Shown: in pieces, positions 32,355-41,362 of the stretch
Position numbering within the stretch: the first letter of the stretch is position 1
Layout of the letters: the number at the start of each line of letters is the position of its first letter
NCBI RefSeq assembly: GCF_001039355.2
Contig: NW_019775951.1
Location: forward strand, 114,949 to 158,244
From: Lingula anatina
Taxonomy: Eukaryota; Brachiopoda; Lingulata; Lingulida; Lingulidae
DNA: 43,296 nt
Direction of reading: 5' to 3'
The notes under the pieces: generated by a model
What the model was told of the DNA's origin: nothing
What the model saw: the letters and a program-made list of their open reading frames with translations, nothing else
The model's database searches: none
Position numbers and translations under genes: made by a program

Positions 32355-32852
32355 GTAAGTATTACTGCAGAAACTCACTACAATTGAAGAAAATTGATCA
32401 ATTATATTTCTCTTACAATATTGCATTTTTAATTTTTTTAAAGAAGATAGAAGAAAAATGTTTTACATGCCCCCCCCCTCCAAAAAAAAAAAAAGAAAGA
32501 AAAGAAAACTATTTATATCGGAACTGCTGGAAATTTGTTAATAATTACCATAACTGGTGACATGTGTTACACGTGGGGTTTTCAACAGTGAATACAGACA
32601 GTTGCTTCCGCAGAGGTCAAATTATTGAGGGCCAGTTTCCTGAAAGGACGGCCTGAACTTCAGGACAACTCTTGGGCCAGTTTCAATAAAATCACCTTTG
32701 ACTCCAAATACTTGGTGTTTTAACACTTAAAACTTTGGGATGGTAATGTTGGTTTTGATCCATGATAAATCAAAAGTAGTCCATTATTAGTGAAGTAATA
32801 TTGGAATAAAACAAACAATTTGTCTTTTTAAAAAAATGGCACAATTTGTTTT

Positions 32853-32853
32853 T

Positions 32854-32920
<67 letters not shown>
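32853..32920. repeat. Compound (GT)n(GA)n microsatellite
   Basis: About 12 GT units then about 21 GA units. Confidence 0.95.
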
Positions 32921-32921
<1 letters not shown>

Positions 32922-33494
32922 GAGAAAAAAAGGAAATAGAATGGGAGGGGGGATAAGTGGAACAGTGCAAAATAAACTTAAAATATTGCAAATTTCAAAT
33001 GTGAAAATAAAAACTCTGATAAAGACAGCAACACACAAGCAATAAAACAAAGTGGGTCAAAATTTCATACCATAAAGATTAATAACTCTACACTTCAAAA
33101 TTTGACATTAAACCTTTGCCCAGCTGTAAGTTTTTTTTTACTGGCCTTGCTGTGGTTACAAAGCATTCCAGACACCCAACAAAACATGGTGCAGACCAAT
33201 ATGAAACACGATCGACTCAAAATAACTTCCGTTTACCACATACATTCTGTAACCATCTGTTTTAACCACCAGTGCTAGCTCTCTCTCTGTGAGAATATCA
33301 GAGTGTAGTATACACATCACTTCGGATCCCTTTTCCCACCTCTTAAGAGAAAAGAGGAAGATTTATTAGATAGTCTTTCTATGAATTAACAGAAAGAAAG
33401 GGAAGGAATGATCTGTTTGTGCACATACATACACACTCATAGTCTCACATGCACATGCATATTTTTTTCCAATTTGGAAAGTGATCTACTTAGT

Positions 33495-33501
<7 letters not shown>

Positions 33502-33543
<42 letters not shown>
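33502..33543. repeat. (GA)n microsatellite
   Basis: About 20 GA units followed by GGGGGGAG. Confidence 0.95.
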
Positions 33544-33548
<5 letters not shown>

Positions 33549-33899
33549 AGATCCACAATCATAATTTTTTGCCAATGAATCACCTAATAGGTAAGCCAGT
33601 ACAGCCTCCCCCCCTCCCCCTCCCCCTGGACCCCACATGGTATTTTCAGGACTTTTTCACTTCTGATCATAATTTATCCTGCTGGAGTAGCATGTTGTCT
33701 GGCATGTGGAAAAAATAGCAGGAGAATGTACCAAGTCAAAAGGTCACTTCATCGGTCATTCATATTGCTCATCTTGTTATCATGGGCATTGCTGGACAGA
33801 TAGTAGACTCCCCTCTGTTGCTTCTTGCAGTTATACTGTGGTTTATTTTTATTAACTCACTTTCTAAGAATGTGTTTTTCTTCCATCCATTGTCTGCTA

Positions 33900-34241
33900 T
33901 TTGTAGACACACAAATACACAGCAAACTCACATGCATACACACTTGCAGATATTGAGAGAGAGAGAGAGAGAGAGAGATTAAGAAGCAGATCAAGAATGG
34001 AGAGGGGAGAGGGAGAGAAGGAATGAAATACTGGCCAATATGAGACATCTTAACCATAAAACAAGCTAAAAAGCAATACACTTCATCATGAAGTTTCATT
34101 TCAGACACACAAATGCACAGCCAACACGCACACACACACAAACACACACACATATACACTTACAGAGCTTGAGAGAGAGAGAGAGAGAGAGAAGTGCAAA
34201 TTGGTACACACACATGCACACACACACACACAAACACACAC
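33900..34241. repeat. Duplicated compound CA/GA microsatellite block
   Basis: AGACACACAAATACACAGC (33904 onward) and AGACACACAAATGCACAGC (34104 onward) each lead through CA-rich sequence and CACTTGCAGATATTGAGAG / CACTTACAGAGCTTGAGAG into a GA tract. This indicates a duplication of about 200 bp of unique-plus-simple sequence. A third CA-rich stretch runs to 34241. Confidence 0.75.
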
Positions 34242-35297
34242 ACTTTGTCCTGAAGTTGCTTGCGGTTAATGCACATACATGTGGCAACTATCAGAGAGTG
34301 GCTCCAATTATTCAGGCATTTAACTCCAGAGTTTGATTGAAGATTGAGTGGTTTCTGAGGAAATACATTCTCATATTACAGCTCCAGCCTTTGAATGTGG
34401 CTGACTCACTTTTTTCTTTGCTTCTGTTTCAAAGCAGTGACCCATGTACACTGGCATCTGTCAGGACAGATTTGTATGAAAATATGTTTTTTTAGAACAT
34501 TCATATTTGAAAATTTATACTGTGCAAATACAAGTACCAAAACCATTTGTAATAACTGTGCAAGTACCAGTACCAACACTGGGGGTCCCTGTACACTGTG
34601 ACTTGTTGAGTCATAAAATCTGTGTCTCATGCGTACAGCACAAGGATGCATACATCCACATGCACTATTATGCAAACTTGCTTTATGCCAGAGAATGCTC
34701 ATACACATTTACATGCAGGTGACATATTTGATTCACGTGCCTGTACATGTATGCACACAAATAAATACAGGAAAATATGAAAAACAACTGCAAGAAAATA
34801 GGAGAAAAATGTCAATTGACCTGAAACTTAAGGGTCAATTTGGCCTGCAGCAAGATGGTATATAACAGTTTACCACAAGGCATCTCTTTTGGAAAAAGTT
34901 CCACCCTATGATTCTTGAATTTAAAGATCAAATATTTCCTTGGCCTCTAAGGTACGGTTCATTTCCAGTATAACTAGTTACACCTGTGAAGAACATATGA
35001 CATAAACAGGGGGCCATTTGTGTCCTATGTGAATTCTTTTAAGGTTAAAATTAAGCAGTATCAGGTCATCTAATTTGTTTTTGCCCATGGACAGTAATAG
35101 GTAATTCTGTTCATCAGTTTGTAAATAGATGTACCAGTTAGCATTTAAATTAACAATTAGCCCATTTGGCAATTAGTCAGTAGAAAAAAAATCTTCATTA
35201 AGCTACTCTGTTTTAATTTTGTTTCTAATGCCATATATTGATTTTGTGTTGATATTATCATTATTAAAGACTTTATTTTTCTGTTTTTTTTTTTCAG

Positions 35298-35340
35298 CAT
35301 TGGTTAGACCCAACAAAAAGTATAAAGAAACAAGTCCAAA
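35298..35340 (+). CDS. EPB41L5: EPB41L5/Yurt-type FERM protein, exon 3 (residues 83-97)
   Basis: A 43-nt micro-exon after a long poly-T/ttttcag acceptor, donor A|GTAAGT at 35341, phase 0 to phase 1. It encodes HWLDPTKSIKKQVQ plus the first base of an isoleucine codon. W-L-D-x-x-K-x-I-x-K-Q is diagnostic of 4.1-type FERM domains, and TKSIKKQV in particular matches EPB41L5. It is too short to be found as an open frame but joins in phase on both sides. Confidence 0.92.
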
Positions 35341-35387
35341 GTAAGTGTGTGCAACATTTTGATATATATCCAGTGTAATAATGAACT

Positions 35388-35392
35388 ACACA

Positions 35393-35435
<43 letters not shown>
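35388..35435. repeat. (CA)n microsatellite close to exon 3
   Basis: About 23 CA units with one ATA interruption, starting 47 bp after the exon 3 donor. CA repeats near donors can bind hnRNP L in animals; any effect here is inference. Confidence 0.93.
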
Positions 35436-35437
<2 letters not shown>

Positions 35438-36320
35438 TAAAGAGGACAGAGATGATGTGCATGTTTTTTCAGCTGGAATGGCAGATTGATTTGGATCTGT
35501 ACACAAATATGATTCTGCATCTTTATAGCAGAAATGAAGACCAGCCGCAGCATGTGGTAAAGCAGCCAATTTCTGACACTTTTAGACTGGTGTTTCTTTG
35601 TATATGTGCAAATCATGGTAATTTAGGTACATAATGATAGATTTTAGAAGAGGTAAATATGTCCTTTTGGACACCTCAGAGAACAGATATATATCAACCA
35701 AAGGAGGGTGTCTTTTAAATCTATTATATATATATTCTGACATTAACAGAACTTTATTAGATATAAGTATTTGCTAAATAATATAATAATTAGTTAATGC
35801 AGCACATGTATTGTTGTGTTACTTTAGAATATATTAGTAGTGTACAGTAAAAATAGCAGGTTTGTCAACTTTTAAGTTATACTCAGTAGGTGTTCCCCCC
35901 TCTGCTCCCCCCCCCCTCATTTTTTTAAAACAAAATGTTCAAGATGGTTACCTCTGGGGCTAGAAAACAAATAATTATTGGTTTATTTATGCCATGATTG
36001 TAAAATAAATTATTTTGGCCTTAGAAAAAGAAAATAATTGGCAATTTATCTGGTAAAGTCCTTTTTTAAAGCGAGACTAACACGAGTAAATCATCAACTC
36101 TTCAGCCAAAAGAGACACCCAACTGTCAGAGGTACTAGCATTTCCAGATGGGATTTGGCAAGCAGAAGCTGTGTCTGAATAGGTTAAACTAACGTAAATC
36201 AGGAACTTGGTAGCCCAGAATAAACAAATATTCAGCCACATCTCTTCCAGACTAGGGCTGCTGGGATAGAATAAGCGTAGAAAAATAACATTTCGAGATG
36301 AGTGAATAGAAAAGGGGGAA

Positions 36321-36333
36321 GGGGGGGGGGGGG
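36321..36333 (+). repeat. Poly-G run (13 G)
   Basis: Thirteen G in a row on the sense strand in intron 3. Confidence 0.9.
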
Positions 36334-36778
36334 TTAAGGGAGGACCTGCTTCCATGGATCTTGTGTGCCTGGGCATATATAGATGGCAGTCTCATTTTAA
36401 CCAGGGTCATGTGGTCTTTATCATGCATACCATTGCATGTATATAAAACAAATAAATATGAAGAAATGGATAAGTTAAATAAATGAATAAAATATATTAT
36501 AAAAAGTGAATTTTAAATGAATCAAATTTTGATAAATAAAACAAGTAAAAATATGGACAAATAGTGATAACTGAATATATTATGAAGAAAAAAATAAATA
36601 TTGACTTTTCTTTCAAACGGAGTTACTTCACACTGTAACTCTAAGATCATTTTGTGAATTAATGGCCCGCAGTTAATGTAGTTAGCACACTTAAGTATGT
36701 TATTTGTCATTTCTGTGTTTTGAAACTGAAAAACATGAGCATTACAAATATATGTATAGCAACTCCCCTCTTATTAGT

Positions 36779-36895
36779 ACCACCAGCGTGTACGCTGGCG
36801 GTACTCATGGTTTTAGTCCCGACCCGTATCGTACGGCTCCGCCAGCTCCGTAAGCTCCGCCGGCTCTGTGAGCTCCGCCGGCTCCGCAGGGTGGC
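36779..36895. repeat. GC-rich patch with palindrome and short tandem units
   Basis: TACCACCAGCGT pairs with ACGCTGGCGGTA (one mismatch, 36779-36804). It is followed by repeated GCTCCGCCGGCTC / GCTCCGTAA-type units to about 36890. The base composition is far more GC-rich than the surrounding intron. Confidence 0.65.
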
Positions 36896-37176
36896 GTGGG
36901 ATACAAGTCACCGTTACCGCTTCTCCTCCTAGACTGCATGGGCCTGTGTCCCCATCTCTTGGATTTAGGTCACATATAATCTCAACTTGAACCCCCTGGT
37001 TTTTTTGTCTCGATCGGTGCAATTGCCTGGGCATGACGCTCGTTGAAATGCACCCTTGTCAAAATTTTTGAAAATTCAATGCTATATATCTCCCAAACTG
37101 AAGGAATTATGGGAAAAATTAATATAGAAGTCTGACCGAAAGTCACATATGAGGATTCCAAATATGCCCTTGGATT

Positions 37177-37203
37177 TGACCTTTGACCTTTATTTCAAGG
37201 TCA
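37177..37203 (-). promoter_or_regulatory. DR1 nuclear-receptor-like motif plus inverted half-site
   Basis: On the minus strand AGGTCAAAGGTCA (37189-37177) is an exact DR1; a further AGGTCA lies on the plus strand at 37198-37203. Function is inference; the sequence could be part of an unrecognised repeat. Confidence 0.3.
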
Positions 37204-39382
37204 AACAGGCCAAAATTTTCAAAAAAAGGGAATTTTTTACGAAAAAAAAATTATTNATATGTGGGAATAAGGGAGGAGTGTTTTTTAGATCTAAAAAGAA
37301 TGTCTTTATTGATGCCATTAATATTCCTGCGAGTTTTTTCCCCTTCGTGATCAAGGCCCAGTGCAAGGTATTTCTATCCTACACTTATTTCGGACCCTTT
37401 GTTATCGTGGGTGGAAATGGCGTCCATTGCTAAGCAGATAATAATGTTATCGTAAAACCCACAAGCGAAAAATACATTGACTAATCTAAAGCAAAGTCTG
37501 ATTTTCCCCATTACCTTTCCTATCTGAAGACTCCACCCAGAGAAAACATACCACATTTAAACCTTCAGCAGTTTTGTGCATTCCTTCTTCTCCTAGCAGA
37601 AGCCTCTTTCTGAATGAATGAAAATTTGTTACTGAATGTCCAAAATGAGGCTGATAATTGGAGGTGGACAACGTGCCACATTCCAAAGACTTCTTTGCCT
37701 AGAAACAGCTTCAGTTTTTATTTCCTAGGGAATTCTAGCAGACTAAATAACCCTGTAAGCTAAATATTCCCTGTGATGCGCAGAATACTGGCAAATCTGT
37801 CGTCCAAATGGTTCTTGAAAATAATATCATAAAGAAGTTTAAGATAATATACGTATGTGATTGTGTACTAGTTCTTATTACGTGGCTTCGTTTTGGAACT
37901 ACAATGTTGATGAAACCAGAAATTGAGTAAAGAAGCTTGACTATAAACTATGTAATTTTATTTTCTTGAGGTGAAATATAATCTTATTTCGTGCCGTTGC
38001 ATTGCATTACTGTCTTCCACAGGCACATTAAATAAAAGGTGCATGTTTGAAAACATCTTCATGCTCTGGGAGGATCATCTGGAAAAATACTTGACATTTG
38101 CAGTTTGGATGTGTTGCATACTTTCCTGTTGTGTCACTGGTGAGGTAAAGATATGTAATGTCTGAACAGGTCATGGAGTTTTGGGCACTGAAGTGTGCGA
38201 GGAGGGCCGTCACCCTGTGTATCATTGAGTTATAAGTGATATGTTAAGCCCACTTTGCACTGGACAGTGTCCTTTCTACATGCCTTAGTAAGGCCCTGTT
38301 TGCCTTTGAGAGTAAAAAAAAAAAAAATGGCCGATTATTGAGCATTCAATTTGCAACTAAAGCGATGCTTGTGCCTTCTTTCTAAGAAGACAGCAATGCC
38401 AGTTTCATGGTCGCACAAAGGATCCAGAAAGGACCCTGTCCAGTTTAAAGGGGATTTTAAAGCCAGTATGCATAGGAAGCATGGATGAACATTAGTTACT
38501 AGTACCCTGTGCATCAAGCAGGGAGGGTCACCATCCAGGGTGTCATAGTGTAGAAGTAATATTTTTATATCTGAATGGTCACTATAGAAAGAGATAAAGT
38601 ATAGTACAATATTAGTCAATTGTATGTCTTAGACCATCGTTTGAGACACCTGGGGATGTTAATTTTTAAAAAATCATAAGTGAGTGGATTTGAGTAGGTA
38701 TTTTGTTTACCAGGATTTAGTGTACAAGTGATAAATTTGTAATCAAGAAACCCTGGACTCTCAGAGTGCTCACTGATTATTTTGAGCATTTTAAGACTCC
38801 ATTATAATCACTATCATCTTTCCTGTCTTGGAGCAGTATAATATGGGCTGTGTTAACTCCTGGGCTTTGGAACTAATTCAGAGAATTCCCAGGTCTCTGC
38901 AAATAAGCATGTTATTTGGGAGGTGCTCATGTTTTTTCTTGGAGAAGAGCAAAACAAGATGTCTCTGTATGCTTTTTTTTTTCTTATGTGTGCGTGTGCT
39001 AATGTGTGTGCTAATATGCAAATTAGCTTTACCTGGAAATCACAATTTTTTTCATTTCAACTTTTTCTTCTTCTTTTTTTTTTGTTTTCTGTTTCTCTAC
39101 CTTTTTCAGAATCTTTATATTGTGACATATTATTTCTTTCTGTTTTTGTTTTCTGTTTCTTTTTGATTATCCTCACACTGTTGAGACAAAAGTCAGGGAA
39201 TCTTGTTATTTTGCATTGTTTCAGTATCTGTTTTTTCTCACTGTCTCATTAAATAACAATTATACTTCCTCTTTTGCTGACAAAAAGAAATTGCAAGATG
39301 CTCATAACATTTTTTCAAAACCTATAGACCTTAACACCTACCACCTGGCATACTAACACTCATGTAGGTACACACACGCATG

Positions 39383-39386
<4 letters not shown>

Positions 39387-39445
<59 letters not shown>
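39387..39445. repeat. (CT)n microsatellite
   Basis: About 29 CT units, the longest dinucleotide tract in the window. Confidence 0.96.
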
Positions 39446-39448
<3 letters not shown>

Positions 39449-39975
39449 CTCTTCCGTCCCTCCCTCTCTTCCTCCATTAACTGGTGAATTCTAGTGTCAG
39501 TAAAATACACTGCACATTTTTCCTACTGCAAATACCTAGCAGCCAATTATCCAGGAAAGTGTACTACTTATGTCAGCTCCAGTGGTAAAGTGCTTCTGAT
39601 AACATCCTCTTTACCTCACTCCAGGAAATGTTCTATTCCTAGGAATAAAAGTCTCTCCAGGTAACAAGGAGAGATAAGGGAGAGTACTTCACCTTTGCAA
39701 GAAGAAAATTGTGCTACTTGAAGTGTTTTTTTTCTGGCTTTTTTGTCCTTTCCATACTATGAAAAAAGTAAAGGTTTTTATGTGTTTTATTCTAGGAGAT
39801 GTTTTATTTTAGGGGTAGGGGCAGTTGTCAGCAATATTTTAAGAAAGTTGGTGAATATTAAATAGGCTCATGACAGAATTTTCTTCTTTTTTAAAATCTA
39901 TAAGCGATGAGGCTTAACTGAGATATTGAATCAAAACAGGTGTTTCTAAAATTGTAACAGCTATAAGTAATTTTA

Positions 39976-40190
39976 GGCTCTATTCCCATAGATTTTAGAT
40001 CGATCTATCCCCGCGGGGAGTCTCACTAGATTACTTTCAGATAATCCGACTTAAATGTCCGTCCCGCCTACTACAAGCTGTAAGAGGGTAATTAACTTTC
40101 GTGTCCGCTCGGCTGACAGCTATTTAGCGTGAACCCCCAGGGAGTTAGGTCGATCTAAAGTAGGTCGATCTAATCTATGGAAATGGGGTG
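39976..40190 (-). mobile_element. Family A MITE, copy A7, just upstream of EPB41L5 exon 4
   Basis: A 215-bp reverse copy of the A4/A5 subtype, flanked by direct TTA (39973-39975 and 40191-40193). Ends GGCTCTATTCCCATAG and, on the other strand, CACCCCATTTCCATAG. Only 24 bp separate its right duplication from the first base of exon 4. Confidence 0.9.
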
Positions 40191-40217
40191 TTAATTTTTG
40201 TTTTTGTATAATTTCAG

Positions 40218-40296
40218 TTGGACCACCCTACACACTCCGGTTACGAGTGAAATTTTACTCATCAGAACCAAATAATTTACATGAAGAACTCACAAG
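40218..40296 (+). CDS. EPB41L5: EPB41L5/Yurt-type FERM protein, exon 4 (residues 97-123)
   Basis: A 79-nt exon (acceptor tataatttcag, donor AG|GTAAGT at 40297), phase 1 to phase 2. It encodes (I)[19 protein letters not shown] then LHEELT(R). [12 protein letters not shown] is nearly identical to vertebrate EPB41L5 and EPB41L4B and distinguishes this group from EPB41L4A and PTPN4. It forms the end of the F1 lobe and the linker to F2. Confidence 0.93.
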
Positions 40297-40964
40297 GTAA
40301 GTTAAAATGGAGGAAGGGGGGGGGGGGGGGCATATCACAAAAAATTGCAAATGACATTTTTATTTACGAGGCCTTTAAACAAAAAGGCAGCTCTCTGAAT
40401 GTGTAAAAACTTGTAAAAGCAAATCTGCTTAGAGGTCTTATAAAGGCATATATACCTGTGCTGCTGCCTTATCACACCCAAGGCTTTTCCACAATAAACA
40501 TTGAAGTTTCTAGGCACTGAATAATGTTATACCCAGTGCAGAATTGGAGCAGCTTGGGCTGGTTTTAAGTGGAGTCTGGTAAAGCGTTTAATGGAACCAA
40601 AGCCTTAAAAATGTAAACTGAAATTGAAGTAGTTCTAGTTTTGGTCTGTATACATTTATAAAGCTCTGAATGTGCTATGTCTTTAGTACGATTACTTTTG
40701 GGAATTGGAGTTCTGTGTTTTGAATAATATTGTCCAAATATTTCCTCTTCAATAATAATATGATGACTTATTAATTGATTGTAATTTTATGAACAGGCTG
40801 AAATTTGCTCTGAAAATAAATGAATTATTGGCGCCCTTATTCCTAGGCCTTGTGTTTAACATCCCATGTATGACAAATGATAACATCAAAGTAGGCAGTT
40901 ATTAAAAACCCATGATTAGCAATTTCTTTCTCATCTGTTTTTTTTTTTTTTTTTTTTTTTTTAG
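40297..40964 (+). other. EPB41L5: EPB41L5 intron 4
   Basis: A 668-bp phase-2 intron ending in an unusually long poly-T tract (40939-40962) followed by AG. It carries a poly-G run near the donor. Confidence 0.85.
40316..40330 (+). repeat. Poly-G run (15 G) just after exon 4
   Basis: Fifteen G in a row starting 20 bp into intron 4 on the sense strand. Confidence 0.9.
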
Positions 40965-41062
40965 GTATCAGTTTTTCCTTCAGTTGAAGCTAGATCTTCT
41001 AAATGGTAGACTGGAATGTCCATACGAGACCGTGATAGAACTAGCAGCATACGCACTACAGT
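40965..41062 (+). CDS. EPB41L5: EPB41L5/Yurt-type FERM protein, exon 5 (residues 123-155)
   Basis: A 98-nt exon. The first base completes arginine 123, then come [20 protein letters not shown] and [12 protein letters not shown], the start of the FERM F2 (acyl-CoA-binding-protein-like) lobe. The donor is best placed as CAGT|GTAAGT (41063), leaving phase 1. The first base of the next codon, T, suits the serine found at this point in several 4.1 proteins. No further FERM exon (expected to begin with an E-L-G-x-Y-like motif) was seen before the window ends, so the gene is partial here. Confidence 0.92.
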
Positions 41063-41087
41063 GTAAGTATATTATAGTGAAAGGTCG

Positions 41088-41169
41088 CATTCACAACAGC
41101 AGACTAACAGATCCGGGGATCAAATATGATGAAAGCTTGCCAAATAATCCCACAATAGACACTGAATAG
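41088..41169 (+). repeat. Dispersed repeat fragment, matching 23858-23946
   Basis: It shares GACTAACAGATCC, GATCAAATA, AAAGCTTGC and ATAGACACTGAAT with the copy in intron 1. It lies between exon 5 and MITE F4. Confidence 0.55.
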
Positions 41170-41172
41170 ATT

Positions 41173-41362
41173 CTGGGGTAGCACTAACATTCGACTATTT
41201 TGCCAAATGCTAAAACTGACATAAATTGGCTGAACAAAAAGGGCATGATTTGACTTGTTTTAGTCAAATTATAACCATTTGGATAACAAATTGACAAAAA
41301 AAGTGGTGATTTGGCTAAGCAAAAATGAAAAAAAAAAAAAAAAAATTCTAGTGCTATCCCAA
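41173..41362 (+). mobile_element. Family F MITE, copy F4
   Basis: About 190 bp. Left end CTGGGGTAGCACTAACA, right end TAGTGCTATCCCA. It is flanked by AGATT at 41168-41172 and 41363-41367. The interior TTTGACTTGTTTTAGTCAAA palindrome is shared with F3. An A-run near the right end has lengthened it. Confidence 0.78.

Larger units (their letters stand above)
32355..35297 (+). other. EPB41L5: EPB41L5 intron 2
   Basis: A 2943-bp phase-0 intron rich in microsatellites (32853, 33502, 33954, 34125). 34260-35290 holds nothing else recognisable. Confidence 0.85.
35341..40217 (+). other. EPB41L5: EPB41L5 intron 3
   Basis: A 4877-bp phase-1 intron. It contains a (CA)n tract 47 bp from the donor, a GC-rich repetitive patch (36779-36895), a DR1-like motif (37177), an unresolved base N at 37256, a long (CT)n tract (39387) and MITE A7 near the acceptor. 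About 37440-39380 holds nothing else recognisable. Confidence 0.85.

Noticed and set aside
37256-37256. Single N in the sequence
   Set aside because: It follows a run of A and is probably a base-calling ambiguity; it touches no exon.
38828-39252. Two overlapping phenylalanine-rich plus-strand frames
   Set aside because: The region is T-rich (TTTTTTCTT tracts); the two frames give similar hydrophobic peptides, typical of composition.
2142-40190. Repeated units considered as a CRISPR-like or satellite array
   Set aside because: Copies are kilobases apart, in both orientations, with target duplications. They are transposable elements in a eukaryotic genome.
9585-41062. PTPN4 as the identity of the FERM gene
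   Set aside because: PTPN4 is a human neighbour with a FERM domain, but LLDGTD, HWLD-x-TKSIKKQV and [12 protein letters not shown] fit EPB41L5 far better. The distinguishing C-terminal domains are outside the window.
41063-41169. Continuation of the exon 5 reading frame to a TGAATAG stop
   Set aside because: The frame passes a good donor (GTAAGT) and enters sequence matching a repeat at 23858. It has no similarity to the FERM F2 lobe expected next, so it is intron.
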